From NCBI RefSeq assembly GCF_000013365.1, contig NC_007778.1, positions 3,906,001 through 3,970,000 of the forward strand: DNA of 64,000 nt, written 5' to 3'. The stretch is from Rhodopseudomonas palustris HaA2 (lineage in GTDB: Bacteria > Pseudomonadota > Alphaproteobacteria > Rhizobiales > Xanthobacteraceae). Under the pieces are notes generated by a model. The model had not been told where the DNA came from. It did no database searches and saw only the letters and a list, made by a program, of their open reading frames with translations. Numbering within the stretch: position 1 is the stretch's first letter; each line of letters begins with the position of its first letter. This document shows positions 1-11,800 of this stretch, piece after piece. The position numbers were made by a program, and so were the translations under genes.

Positions 1-854
1 TGCTCCAGACCTCCAACGACCGCCGCTGGTCGCATCTGCTGGCAGAGCGCTGGAGCCACCAAGCGGGTGAGCTGCCGTCGCTGCTGCCGCGCGACACCGA
101 GATCGCCGTGCTGCTGCGCGGCAGTTCCGTGGTGGATCGCGCGGGCGGCGGCATGCGCCAGCGGACCCATGGCAGACGCGGAACGATCTGGCTGTGCCCG
201 GCTGGCATCCGCGAGGATTTCATTCGCGTCGAGAGCGAGATGCACGAGTGTCTGCATATTTTTCTGCCCGGCCGACCGTTCGACGATACGATGCTGCAGG
301 ACATGGACATCGACCCGGCGCGGATCGGCATTCGCTACGAGGCGATCGGTCAGGATATCTTCATCGACTATGTCGCCGACCAGATCGTCCGGGAACTTGC
401 CGAAGAGAGCTCGACAGGGCGGCTGCTGATCGAGAGTCTGGGACGTGCGCTGACCGCCCATCTGGTGCATCGCTACGCCGACACGGCGGTGCCGCGCAAG
501 CCGGCGAATGCTGCCAGCCGCCCGCTCGACGCCAAGCGCCTGACACGGGTGACGGACTTCATCAACGCCTCGGTCGAGCGCGATTTCACCGTCAGCGACC
601 TCGCCGCGGTCGCCTGCATGAGCCCGGCGCATTTCTCCCGCAGCTTCAAGGCGGCGACCGGCTGCGCGCCGCATGAATATCTCAGCCGGCAGCGGCTCGA
701 TCTGGCCAAGCGGCTGCTGGCGAGCGGCCATCGCTCGCTGGCCGATATCGCCTACGCCACCGGCTTCTCGTCGCAGGCGAACTTCAACCGGGCGTTTCGC
801 AAGGCGCTCGGCACCACGCCCAGCGCCTACCGCGCGCAACAGCGATCGGATTGA
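1..854 (+). CDS. AraC-family transcriptional regulator (5' end off the window)
   Basis: The reading frame is open from the first bases of the window, so the gene starts upstream; about 283 residues are visible. The last 100 residues carry two helix-turn-helix units typical of AraC/XylS proteins (core FTVSDLAAVACMSPAHFSRS, then a second unit around ADIAYATGFSSQANFNRAF). The upstream half is an effector-binding region that I cannot assign. An internal ATG at 108 would cut into this region and is unlikely to be the start. The formaldehyde dehydrogenase gene lies 140 bp downstream on the same strand, so control of it is possible, but nothing in the sequence proves it. Confidence 0.9.
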   Translation, partial: LQTSNDRRWSHLLAERWSHQAGELPSLLPRDTEIAVLLRGSSVVDRAGGGMRQRTHGRRGTIWLCPAGIREDFIRVESEMHECLHIFLPGRPFDDTMLQDMDIDPARIGIRYEAIGQDIFIDYVADQIVRELAEESSTGRLLIESLGRALTAHLVHRYADTAVPRKPANAASRPLDAKRLTRVTDFINASVERDFTVSDLAAVACMSPAHFSRSFKAATGCAPHEYLSRQRLDLAKRLLASGHRSLADIAYATGFSSQANFNRAFRKALGTTPSAYRAQQRSD

Positions 855-994
855 AGAATCAGTTCGCGACCGGGCCGTTCTTCACGGCCGTTGAGCCGCA
901 TTGATCAGGCGTTCAAAAAACAGTTCCTGTTCTCCCGCCGATTTGCCATACGGAAGGCCAATCGCAACGACACTGATGCAGGGAGAGACCAGCC

Positions 995-2104
<1,110 letters not shown>

Positions 2105-2114
2105 ACTTTTCCGC

Positions 2115-2214
2115 CGTCATTCCGGGGCGCTCACGATAGTGAGCGAACCCGGAATCCCGAGGTTCATGGCACCGCGAGATTCCGGGTTCGCGCTGTGCGC
2201 GCCCCGGAATGACG
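2115..2214. repeat. Intergenic hairpin repeat, family 1 (copy 1)
   Basis: Perfect 16-bp terminal inverted arms (cgtcattccggggcgc at 2115-2130 and its complement at 2199-2214) enclose inner arms around aacccggaat and attccgggtt. The same element recurs near 24620 and 25554. It sits between the convergent formaldehyde dehydrogenase and pqqE genes and covers the last codons of pqqE. It resembles the extragenic palindromic repeats common in Bradyrhizobium and Rhodopseudomonas. A role as a bidirectional terminator or mRNA stabiliser is inference. No transposase is present. Confidence 0.9.
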
Positions 2215-3408
2215 TGGTGAGGTGGTGCTACGACCCTCCGCCGTGCCGCCGGCGAAATTGCGATACACGAATTTGTCGCCCCCGGCTTCCGCCTCTGCTT
2301 CCGCAGTCTTGAAGATCCGCTTGTGCAGCGGCGACAGTGCACAGGCCGGATCGGTCGCGGCGGCGTCGCCGGCGAGCGCGAAGGCCTGGCAGCGGCAGCC
2401 GCCGAAATCGATCTCCTTGAAGGCGCAGCTCGCACAGGGCTGCTGCATCCACGAGGTGCCGCGATAGCGGTTCAGCGCCTCGGAATTGCGCCAGATCTCG
2501 GCGATCGACGCGCCTCCACGCACCGAGTCGAAGGCGAGCCCGGTGATGGTCTCGGCGGCGTGGCACGGCAGCACCTTGCCGCTCGGCGAGATGTTGAAGA
2601 ACTGCCGGCCCCAGCCGCCCATGCACGTCTTCGGCCGCAGCGCGTAGTAATCCGGCACGACGTAGTCGATCGCGAGCTGCCCCTTCAGCCGCGACTGCGC
2701 GGCCTCCACGATCGCGGTGCAGTCATCGATCTGCTGCAGCGTCGGCATCAGCGCGGCGCGGTTCTTCAGCGCCCAGCCGTAATACTGCACATTGGCGACT
2801 TCGAGCCGGTCGGCGTCGAGTGCCACCGCCATGTCGATGATGTCCGGCAATTGATGCAGGTTCTGGCGGTGCATCACCGCATTGACGGTGAGCGGCAGAT
2901 CGAGTTCGCGGGTCCAGCGGGCGGCTTCGATCTTCTTCGCATGGCCGTTCGCGAATCCGGCGACGCGATCGGCAACGACAGGTTCGTAGCCCTGAAAGCT
3001 GATCTGGACATGGCACAGCCCGGCATCGGCCAGCGCCGCGAGGCGCTCGCGCGTCAGCAGCACCGCCGAGGTGATCAGATTGGTGTACAGCCCGACGTCG
3101 CTGGCGTGTCGCACCAGCTCGACGAGGTCCTTGCGCGCGGTCGGCTCGCCGCCGGAAAAATGCACCTGCAGCACGCCGATGGCGGCGAGTTCGCCGAGCA
3201 CGCGCTTCCACTCGTCGGTCGTGAGTTCGGCGCCGCCGCGCTCGAGCTCCACGGGATTCGAGCAGTACGGACATTGCAGCGGACAGCGATGCGTCAGCTC
3301 CAGCAGCACCGCGAGCGGAATGCCGAAATTCTCCGCGACCGAGCCGCGCGACTCCAGCACGGCGACGCCGTCGGCAGCGTGAATCGTCTCGTTCCTCGCG
3401 GCGCTCAT
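2164..3408 (-). CDS. pqqE: PqqE, radical SAM PQQ biosynthesis protein
   Basis: Radical SAM enzyme that forms the carbon-carbon bond between the conserved Glu and Tyr side chains of PqqA, with PqqD as peptide chaperone. The cluster-binding motif is C42-x3-C46-x2-C49 (HRCPLQCPYC). SPASM-type cysteines for auxiliary clusters appear near the C-terminus (PCHAAETI, then CASCAFKEIDFGGCRC). The start codon overlaps the pqqD stop by four bases (ATGA), which indicates translational coupling. At 414 residues it is longer than usual (about 370-390). The final residues, after FVYRNF, are low-complexity and the last 16 or so are encoded by the hairpin repeat, so the C-terminus looks recently extended. Confidence 0.96.
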   Translation of the reverse strand: MSAARNETIHAADGVAVLESRGSVAENFGIPLAVLLELTHRCPLQCPYCSNPVELERGGAELTTDEWKRVLGELAAIGVLQVHFSGGEPTARKDLVELVRHASDVGLYTNLITSAVLLTRERLAALADAGLCHVQISFQGYEPVVADRVAGFANGHAKKIEAARWTRELDLPLTVNAVMHRQNLHQLPDIIDMAVALDADRLEVANVQYYGWALKNRAALMPTLQQIDDCTAIVEAAQSRLKGQLAIDYVVPDYYALRPKTCMGGWGRQFFNISPSGKVLPCHAAETITGLAFDSVRGGASIAEIWRNSEALNRYRGTSWMQQPCASCAFKEIDFGGCRCQAFALAGDAAATDPACALSPLHKRIFKTAEAEAEAGGDKFVYRNFAGGTAEGRSTTSPRHSGARTARTRNLAVP

Positions 3409-3713
3409 GGCGTCTTCTCACGCGCCTCGGTGAGGAATCCCTTGTCGGCGAGGTCCTGCAGCATCGCGATCACGTCGGCGCCGATTTCGGCGCGGTCGGC
3501 GGTGTATTTCAGCGCCAGCGTATCGATGATCGCGGCGACGCTGCGGGCGCCGTCGCAGAGCTGCAGAATCTCGACCGCGATGTCGTCGGGCGCCAACACG
3601 CGCTCGGGCGCGAGGATCACCCAGCGCTGCCTTGTTTCATCGAAACGCAATTTCGCGTGGCGCGGCAGCATCGGCCGGCTCTGTTCGCTGACGCTGATGT
3701 GGCGCGACGCCAT
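3405..3713 (-). CDS. pqqD: PqqD, PqqA peptide chaperone
   Basis: Small RiPP-recognition-element protein that binds the PqqA leader and presents it to PqqE. The 102-residue product contains the family core PRHAKLRFDETRQRWVIL and the helical segment AVEILQLCDG. The frame is open to a start at 3773, but those extra 20 residues overlap pqqC and look non-native. The ATG at 3713 follows a GAGGG motif just after the pqqC stop and gives the usual length, so I chose it. It overlaps pqqE by four bases at its 3' end. Confidence 0.93.
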   Translation of the reverse strand: MASRHISVSEQSRPMLPRHAKLRFDETRQRWVILAPERVLAPDDIAVEILQLCDGARSVAAIIDTLALKYTADRAEIGADVIAMLQDLADKGFLTEAREKTP

Positions 3714-3723
3714 CGCCCTGCCC

Positions 3724-4488
3724 TCACCCGCCCTGCGGCACGAAGGCGCCGGGCGGGATGTGGCCGTCGACATAGGCGTGATGCAGCGCGTCGAGCTGCG
3801 CCCACAGCACGTTGGTCTTGAAGATCAGCGCATTGCACACGGCTTCGCGCTCCGCCGGCGTGCCGGCGTAGCGCTTGACGTAATCCAGCGCGAAATCGGC
3901 GTCGCGCGGCGCCTGCGTCAGCCGGCGCTTGAAGTAGCTCATGATCTCCGGATTGACGAAGTCGTAATGCGCCAGCATGCCGGCGATGCGTTCCTCGTGC
4001 AGGTTCGGCGCGAACAGCTCGGTCAGTGACGACGCGATCGCTTCCAGCGGCGTACGGTCGCGGACGAAATGCACGTAGGCGTCAACGGCAAAGCGGGTCG
4101 CCGGGAGAATTCCCTGGGTCGACTCCACATAAGCGCTGTCGAGGCCGAGGCCCTCGGTCAGCTTCAGCCAGCGTTCGATGCCGCCCTCGCTGCCGATATC
4201 GCCGTCGTGATCCTCGATCCGGTGCCGCCATTCGACGCGGGTGGCGCGGTCGCGGAAGCGCGAGATCACCACCGCGTCCTTGATCGGGATCGTGCTCTGG
4301 TAGTAATAGCGATTCAGAGCCCAGGCCTGCACCTGGCCCTTGTTGAGCTTGCCGCCGTGCAGCAACCGGTGAAACGGATGCAGATTGTGATAGCGCGTGG
4401 CGCCGATCATCCGCAGCGCGGCTTCCAATTCGCCGGCGCTCGCGAGCGGGGCTGCGCCGTTGATCGAAAACGCGGTCATCGCATTCAC
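3724..4488 (-). CDS. pqqC: PqqC, pyrroloquinoline-quinone synthase
   Basis: Catalyses the last step of PQQ synthesis, a cofactor-less oxidative ring closure of the intermediate AHQQ by oxygen. The 254-residue product shows the family blocks RYHNLHPFHRLLHGGKL, ALNRYYYQSTIPIKDA and EDHDGDIGSEGGIERWLKL. I chose the GTG at 4488: it overlaps the pqqB stop as GTGA, and GGAGG in the pqqB 3' end lies seven bases upstream. The ATG at 4479 would be too far from that ribosome site. The longer open frame upstream is only the shadow of pqqB. Confidence 0.95.
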   Translation of the reverse strand: MNAMTAFSINGAAPLASAGELEAALRMIGATRYHNLHPFHRLLHGGKLNKGQVQAWALNRYYYQSTIPIKDAVVISRFRDRATRVEWRHRIEDHDGDIGSEGGIERWLKLTEGLGLDSAYVESTQGILPATRFAVDAYVHFVRDRTPLEAIASSLTELFAPNLHEERIAGMLAHYDFVNPEIMSYFKRRLTQAPRDADFALDYVKRYAGTPAEREAVCNALIFKTNVLWAQLDALHHAYVDGHIPPGAFVPQGG

Positions 4489-5408
4489 AGCGTCACCTCC
4501 GTGCCGTCGGCCGGAATTTGCCAACCCGCGCGCTCCACCGCGCTGCGCTCGGCGGACCCGCAAAGCAGCGCCGGGTTGGAATTGTTGATATGCACGAACA
4601 GCTTTTGCGCAACGCCTAGGCCGTCGAGCGCGGCGATCGCGCCGTCCGCGCCCGACATCGCGATGTGCCCCATCGCCTGCCCGGTCTTGGCGCCGAGCCC
4701 GGCGGCGATCAATTCGTCGTCGCGCCACACCGTGCCGTCGAACAGCAGCAGCGGCGAGCCGGCGAGCCGCGCCTTCAAGTCATCGGTCACCCGCGCACAG
4801 GCGGTGAGAACGTGGATGGATTGTCGCGTGGCCTTGTCGGTGATGGTGAGCCCGAGCGTGTCGCCGTCCGCCGCCTCGCCGCCCGGATGCGCCCGCCCTT
4901 CGAGATACCACGCGCCCTTGCCGGGCACGGCGAACGCCACCACCTCGAAGCCCGATGGCGTCGCATCCGGCAGCATCGGCTCGAACGGCCGATCGATCTC
5001 GATCGATCGGCGCGGCACCAGTTTCTCGTCGAGCACGTTGAAGATGCTGTTCGCCTTCAGGATCGCCAGCACCTTGGGATGGGCGTAGATCGCGAACGGT
5101 GAACCTTCGCGCATCGACAGCAGGCCCGCCACCGCATCGACCTCGCCATTGCTGAGGATCACGCCCGCGATCGGGCTGTGGCGCAGCGCGCCGGTCGCTG
5201 GGTGAAGCTGCGGCGTCGCGATGATCTGCTGGCGCAGATCCGGCGAGGCATTGACCAGGAACCAGTGCACGCTATCAGCGCTGACGGCGATCGACGCCTG
5301 CGTGCGTCTGAGCGCCGGATCGGCAAATGCCGCGCGGCAGATCGCGCAGCCGCAGTTCCATTGCGGGACTCCGCCTCCGGCCGCCGCCCCGAGAACGACG
5401 ACTCGCAT
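4485..5408 (-). CDS. pqqB: PqqB, metallo-beta-lactamase-fold PQQ biosynthesis oxygenase
   Basis: Metallo-beta-lactamase-fold protein acting between PqqE and PqqC; the family hydroxylates the tyrosine-derived part of the precursor. The N-terminus MRVVVLGAAAGGGVPQWNC and the cysteine cluster NCGCAIC are typical. In other PqqB proteins known to me the core reads D-H before the GLL segment, but here it is D91-A92 (EVDAVAGLL). A GTG at 5414 is two codons upstream and is also possible, because both starts have purine-rich upstream sequence. I prefer the ATG, which gives the usual N-terminus and 307 residues. It overlaps pqqC by four bases. Confidence 0.94.
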   Translation of the reverse strand: MRVVVLGAAAGGGVPQWNCGCAICRAAFADPALRRTQASIAVSADSVHWFLVNASPDLRQQIIATPQLHPATGALRHSPIAGVILSNGEVDAVAGLLSMREGSPFAIYAHPKVLAILKANSIFNVLDEKLVPRRSIEIDRPFEPMLPDATPSGFEVVAFAVPGKGAWYLEGRAHPGGEAADGDTLGLTITDKATRQSIHVLTACARVTDDLKARLAGSPLLLFDGTVWRDDELIAAGLGAKTGQAMGHIAMSGADGAIAALDGLGVAQKLFVHINNSNPALLCGSAERSAVERAGWQIPADGTEVTL

Positions 5409-5547
5409 GGCCACTCTCTGCCTCTGAACTCGATCGAATGAGCATCTGCCGATCCGTCATCGTCGAATGGCGACGACGGCGGCGGCGTGACCGAAACGAA
5501 AGCAGCCGGCGTCGATGCGCCGGCCGCCCACGCTCGTTGCGGATCGA

Positions 5548-5628
5548 TTACTTGCGCACCGCGCAGGCGTACATGTTGATTTCCATGCCGACGGAAACTT
5601 CAACGATCGCAGGCTTCTTCCAGGCCAT
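5548..5628 (-). CDS. pqqA: PqqA, PQQ precursor peptide
   Basis: A 26-codon gene. The peptide begins MAWKKPAIVEV and contains the invariant Glu16-x3-Tyr20 (EINMY) whose side chains become PQQ. GGGAGG lies about six bases upstream of the ATG. It is the first gene of the cluster, 139 bp ahead of pqqB, a gap that usually lets pqqA be made in excess of the enzymes. Inside the gap and upstream I see no confident promoter; an imperfect dyad (gcctt/aaggc, 5663-5679) lies 35-50 bp upstream of the start. Confidence 0.95.
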   Translation of the reverse strand: MAWKKPAIVEVSVGMEINMYACAVRK

Positions 5629-5801
5629 GATGTCCCTCCCGAGGATTGCAGACTGTCGTCACGCCTTGAAGATTAAGGCTGCACTGGAACGCACGCAAGC
5701 ACCGGATGGTTTCGCCTCCGGCCATCAACACAAGGTGAGCAGCGCAGCATGAACTCATTGCAGCGCAAGAAACGCGTCTCGCAGTCGCACAGTCTGCTGC
5801 G

Positions 5802-8800
5802 TCACGCCCACCATTCCGGCTTGGCCGAGGGCACCGGAATGCGCACGTCGGTCAGCTGCGACAACGCGACATGCTTGTCGCCGGTCTGTGAAAACAGATC
5901 GAGCACGAATTCCAGCCGCGCCCCGCGATCACTCGGAGCGACCTCGCCGTGCCATTGCGTCAGCGCGCCGACGAGATCACGCTTGAACTGGTCGAAGCTC
6001 GCCGGGTCCGAGCTCGCCGCCGAAAGGTCGATGTCGCGGTCGCCGAGGAAGATCGCCGAGCGGCTGAGCAGCGCCTGATCCGTGCCGCCCTGCGCCAGCG
6101 TGTAGGCGTAGTTGGCGTTGACCAATAGCCGCATGGTCGCGGGAACGACGCCGGGAACAGCCGGACCTGCGACGAAGGGCTGCAGCATCTGATCGATGGC
6201 CGCCGACAGCGTGACGGCGCCATTGCCGACCACGAGCGGCGACGTCACCGCCTGCACGGGGCCGACCGGATCTTTCAGTTCGGTCCATGGCGTGGTGTAG
6301 ACGAAGCCGGGATCGACGCTGGTGCCGGCCGGCATGCCATCGGGCACCAGATTGGCATTGCGCACGACATTGGCCATCACATGCGCGGATTGCGCCGCCA
6401 CCATGAACAGTCCGGGCAGCGTCACGCGCAATTCGCCGGGCGGCTCGCCGCGCGGCTGCAACGTGTAGATGTCGGTGGGTTTGTTGCTCGCCGGCGGGGT
6501 GACATAACCATCGATCCGCGGCCACGGCGGCAATTGCGCCGACTGGCCGAGCGCGCGGGTCACTGCGAGATCGGGCTGGCTGCTGAAATCGATCACATAA
6601 CGCCAGGTCGCGCGCGGCACGCCTGCGACGCCTTGCGACCGCTGCAATCGCGCGGCCAATCGCTCCGACTTCGGCCCGGTCGGATCCTGCACCCACGCCG
6701 CCCAGGTCGACGCAGCGCCGCCGACCAGCGCGTCGAAACGCTGCAGCGCCTTGCGTGGCGCCTCCGGCGGGGCGCCGTCGAACGCGGCGGCCGGCACCTG
6801 CGCGAGGAACGGCGCGAGCTGCGGATATTCGAACGAGAACCGCGCCAGCGCTTCGAATAGATTTTTCGGCGGCGGCCGCGGCGGATCGTCGCCGGCGGCC
6901 TCCACATGCGCGGTGCGTTGCAGCCGGCGGCCGACACCCGGCGCCGGCGGATCGTTCAGCAGCACCAGCAGCGTCAATTCGTCCTGCGCGGCGCTCGGCG
7001 CCGAGACGGTGAAGCTGTAGCTCCACAGCAGCGCGTCGGCGATCGAGGTGATCGTCGGCGGCAGCACGCTGGCCTGGGTGGCGATCGTCGGCATCGCCGG
7101 GAACAACCGCAACGGCACCGGGATGGCGTTGCGGCCCATCGGCAGATTCAGCACCGAGCGGCCACCGGCCGGCGCGAACGCCGGCACGATGAAGCTCAAC
7201 CACGCCGACGGCTCGTAGCCGTAGCGCTTGTGATCCGGATCGAAATCGTGCTCGAGGAGCGCGACGTCGAATTCCGGCCGCAGATCGAGCCAGGCAAGGG
7301 CGGCCGGATTGCGTGCCGAGGCGAGATAGATCAGCGGCTCGTCGCCCGTGGCGAGCGCGAGGTCCGCGGATGTCAGCGTGAACGCCTGCGCGGCCGCCGC
7401 CGACAGGCTGGGATCGCGCACCTTGCCGAACAATTGCGGCGGCGCGTCCGGCTCGTCCTGCCCCGCAAGCGTCACCGCGGCAGGCACCTGCACCACCGCG
7501 GCGAGCGCGTAGTCGGCGCTCAGGCTCTGCAGCAACGCCTGCCGGAACCGCTCGGTCGCATCGGCGAGGTCGACGCTCTGGCCGGGGATGCGCAGCACCG
7601 CGGCCAAGCCGGTCGCGATCTGGTCGGCCAGCGTTTCCTTGTTCGCGGCGAGATCGGCGTAGCAGGCCGGATCGAGCGTCGCTGAAGCACTCGCCATCAG
7701 CGGCGCGAACTGAGCATCGGCGGCGGACAAGAACTGACCGCCCCACACGTCCATGTCGATGCCGGAAAACACCACGTCCTGATCGGCCTTGACGCCGCCG
7801 TTGGCGTCGTAGACGCGAACCGAGACAGTCGCGGTGATCAGGCTGGTGGAGAGCGGCAGCGGCGCGCAGCTCAGCGGCAGTTGCGCCGCCGGCGGGGATG
7901 CGCCGGCATTGGGGAACTGGACGGCGATGCCGGCGGAGCGCGCGAACCGCACGCACCACAGCGGCGCCTGCGCAGTCTGGCCGGCCGCCGCAGTGGTGAA
8001 CGCCGCCCGCACCACGCCGAGCCGCGCTTCGCGCCGCTTGCGCGCCAACGCATTATTGGCCTGGATGCCCTGCGCCAGCTTCAGCACGCCGTCGCTGCCA
8101 TCGAAGCCGGCCCACGCCGCTTCGAACGCCTGCGCGAACGCCAGGAGCTGCAGATCTGGGCCGTCGCCAGCGCCGGTCGGCGCCAGCGACACCGCCGCCG
8201 CGATCCATGACCGGGTGAGCTGCACCGCCGGCAGCGCCGCGGCGATGGCGGGATCGACCGTCTCCGGCGCGCGTGCGAACACCAGTTCGACGGTGAGTTC
8301 GAACAGGTCCGAGGGCAGCGCGGCGACATAGCTCTTGTCGAGCCGGAATGGCGCCTGCAGCGGCGGCGGCGGGGCCGGGGTCTGGCCGGCGAGCAGCGCG
8401 TCGAGATAAGCGATGATCGACTGGACGAAGGCCGTCAGCACCGCGCGCAGGCCGTCGCCGCCGGTCGTGGTGATCAGCGGCGACGCCGCCAGCACGGTCT
8501 CGATCTGGATCGCGGCGCCCGGGCTCGCCAGCTGCAGCGGATCGGTGAGCTGGTCGAGGACGAGTTGGTAGCTGCCGATCGCGCTGGCAAGCGTCACCGG
8601 ATCGTCCGGCGACAGCGCGCCGCCGCCGAGATTGGCAGGATCGAACACCAGCATCAGCGTCAGTTCGACGGCGCTGCCTAATGCACTGAACGCGTAGTAG
8701 GAGCGGATCGCCGGCCACGCTTCCACCGCCACCAGCACGTCGTTGTAGACGAACGGCACCGACACGGTTGATGGCTGCGGCAGCGCGTTGCCGTAGATGT

Positions 8801-11800
8801 CGAGCAACTGGATCGAGAAGCCGACCGAGCAGCCGATCCCGGCGTAGCGATTGCTCTGGCCGAGCAGCGCCGCAACGGCGACGCTGTTGCTGAAGATCCA
8901 GTCGGCGCCGCGCTCGGCCTGGTTGGGGCCGACCGGCATGCTCCAATTGGTCGGCAGCACCACGCTTGCGCCGATCGTTGCGGCGACGCTCGGCGACGGC
9001 GCGACGATCTGGTCGATGCGATATTGCAGCAGGCTGTACAGCGCCTCGGCATAGGCCGCCTTCTCGGCCGGCGTCGGATTGGCGCCGAGGCCGGGCGTTG
9101 CCGGCGGCGCCGGCCAGTCGATCGAGAAGCCGACGCTGCCGCCGAGACTGCCCGGCGTCGTCGTCTGCCACGCGCCGCTGGAATCCGACACGGTCGCGGC
9201 GACCGGTCCCTTGCTGTCCTCAGGCACGCTGTCGAGCACGAAGCAATTGGCCCAGGGCTGCAGCGGCGTTGCAACGTCCGGCGCGCCGGACGTGATCAGC
9301 AGCGCGATCTGGGCATCGCCGGTGCTGAAGGCGCTGTCGGGGACGCCGTCGATATGCAGATAGAAGCCGTCGGCATTGACCACCGAGACTTCCCACACCA
9401 GCAGCGCGAACGCCGCGACATCCGCGAGCCGCGCCGACACCGGCGGCTGCTGCGCCGCCGCGCGCAGCGCAGGCTGGCCGCTCGTCGTCAGCGCCGGCGG
9501 CTCGTTCAGGGTCGAGAGATTGGCCTTGGTCAGCACCACCGCGTCGGGCTCGGCGCAGGATGCGTAGCTGCTCGAACCGTCGGCGATCAGCAGCGACAGC
9601 GTCGTCCCCGCCCACGCATCGGCCCTGATCAGCCGGTCGAGCAGATCGCGTGTGCCGGTGTCGGCGCCGATCAGGCGGAACACGCTGGCGAGCGGCTTGT
9701 CCTGTCCGGGCGGAATGATCCGGCGCAGGCTCATCCCGACGATCAGCCCGGCGATCGCCTTCAGTGCTGTTGGCGACGCGTCGCCCGGCACTTGCGCCAG
9801 CCGCGCCACCGCGCCGCTTCCGCCGAGCGCATAGAACTGCCGCATCCGCGTCAGCAGCGCATCGGCCATCGGCCGGACGTTGGCGATGTGGCCGTCATTG
9901 AGGGTCCAGAGATACGACCGCGCGATGTAATACGGGCACGGCTGCGTCTTCAGCGGCGGCAACGGCACGAAGCCGCCGCCGGCGCCCAACCAGGACGGCT
10001 GCACCATCGTGTCCAGCACCAGCCCGGCGCCGAGATCGTCGGTGACCGACGACGCCGTGCCGTCGGCGCCGAACGCGATCCAGTCGGAGACGTTTTCGCC
10101 CGGCGCGACGCCGAGGGTGAAGCTGGTGATCCATCGGCCGCTGTGCTGCGCCAGCGCGGCCTGCTGGCCGGTGAGCTGATAGATCGCGGTGAGCGCGCTG
10201 CCGAACGGCTCGCTGCCCGGCACCGGCAGCCGCAATCCGTACAGCGCGAAGCGCGACATATAGCCGGCGAGTTGCGCGTAGCCGGCCGGACCGAGCGCCG
10301 ACAGCGCCTGGTCGAAGCTCAGATCGGGATCGGCCGCGGCGATGTCCTGCAGATTGGCGACGAGTTGCTTGGCGAGCAGCACGATCATGTCGGTGCAGAT
10401 CAGCCCGGCGGCCGATGTCGGGAACGCGCTGCCTGCAACCGCCTCGCGCGCCAGCGGCTGGCGCGGCATCCCCTGCGCGAGCTGATCGAAATAGCGCTTC
10501 AGCGCCTCGGCGTAGCCCGGCGGCAGCGGCGGCGCGTCGAACACGATCTGGCTGCCGTTATAGCTCAGCGCCAGTTGCGGCAGCATCGGGAAGAACGCGA
10601 AGTCGGCGGCCGTGGTCAGGCTCGCCTGCGGCAGGATGGTGAATGTCAGGCTCGATAAGAAGCTGCCGACCGCGCCGTCGAAGCTGCCGTCGTCGAGCTT
10701 CACGGCGATCGCCGCGAGCTGCTCGGTCAGGGTGACGCCGCGGGCGTAGTTCGCCTGCAGGAAATGGCCGAGCGCGGTCGACAGATTGGAGAAATCGTCG
10801 GGCGCCGTCGACGTCGGCTGCAGGTTGATCGCCAGCCCCGCGACCGCCTGCGGCATCGCCGCGCTCGTGCTGTTGATCACCGCGGGCTGCAGCGTGAAGT
10901 ACAGCGTGATCGCGATCGCATCGCACGGCGCGCCGGTCGCGAAGCGCCCGGTGATGGCGGGATGCAGCTCCTTGCGGATGCGGATCGGCTTCGTCGCGAC
11001 GGGGGCCGGACGCGCCTCGATGCGGCGCGAGGTCGGCGGCGTCGGGCCGATCATCAGCGCCGGCGGACCGCTGCCGATATGGATCGGCGGGAACACGTCG
11101 AGATCGTCGTCGAAGCTGAACGAGATCCGGATGAAGACGATGCGGAACTCGACGTAGATCGACACCTTGAAGGCGAGCCGGATCACCGTCGAATGCGCGG
11201 TCTCGTAGGCGACCTGCAGCACCAGCGTCGCACTGATCGAGATCGCCGCCGAAATGATCCGCAGGTCGACCGCGCCGGTGAAATAGGCCTCGACGCCGAG
11301 CTGGCCGGCGAACCATTTGTAGTCGACGCCCTGCTCGGTCATCTTGCCGTGCGTGGAGGCCAGAAAGCCCTCGAAGGTGGCGAAGGCGATCAGGCCCGCG
11401 CTCAGGAACATCGGGCCCTTGTGGATTTCCTTGGCGATGCCGAACGACAGGCCCAGCCCGAACCGCCAGATCACCGCGAAGTCGTCGCCCAGTTCTTCGG
11501 GCGCGTCGGCCGAACGCAGCTTGGCGAAATACAACCCGCCGGCCGCCTCGACCGGCACGCCCTCGATCGAGAACGACACCGAGAACGGCTGCGCCAGCCC
11601 CGCCCCGTCCGGCGCGAACGGCCAGCCGATGTCGACCCGGAAATCGCTGTTGGTGTAGACGATCAGTCCGACCGTCGGCAGCATGATGTTGTAGTCGTCG
11701 GTGCCGATCGGCTGGGTCCAGGTGAACGACCCGCTCCAGGCGCCGAGATTGTCGCTGATCTTGCGATAGGCGATCTCCAGCACGAAGCCGCGCAGGCTGG

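Noticed and set aside
2323-4029. 568-codon plus-strand frame opposite the pqq genes
   Set aside because: Covers pqqE, pqqD and pqqC, which are unmistakable; the frame is an antisense artefact.
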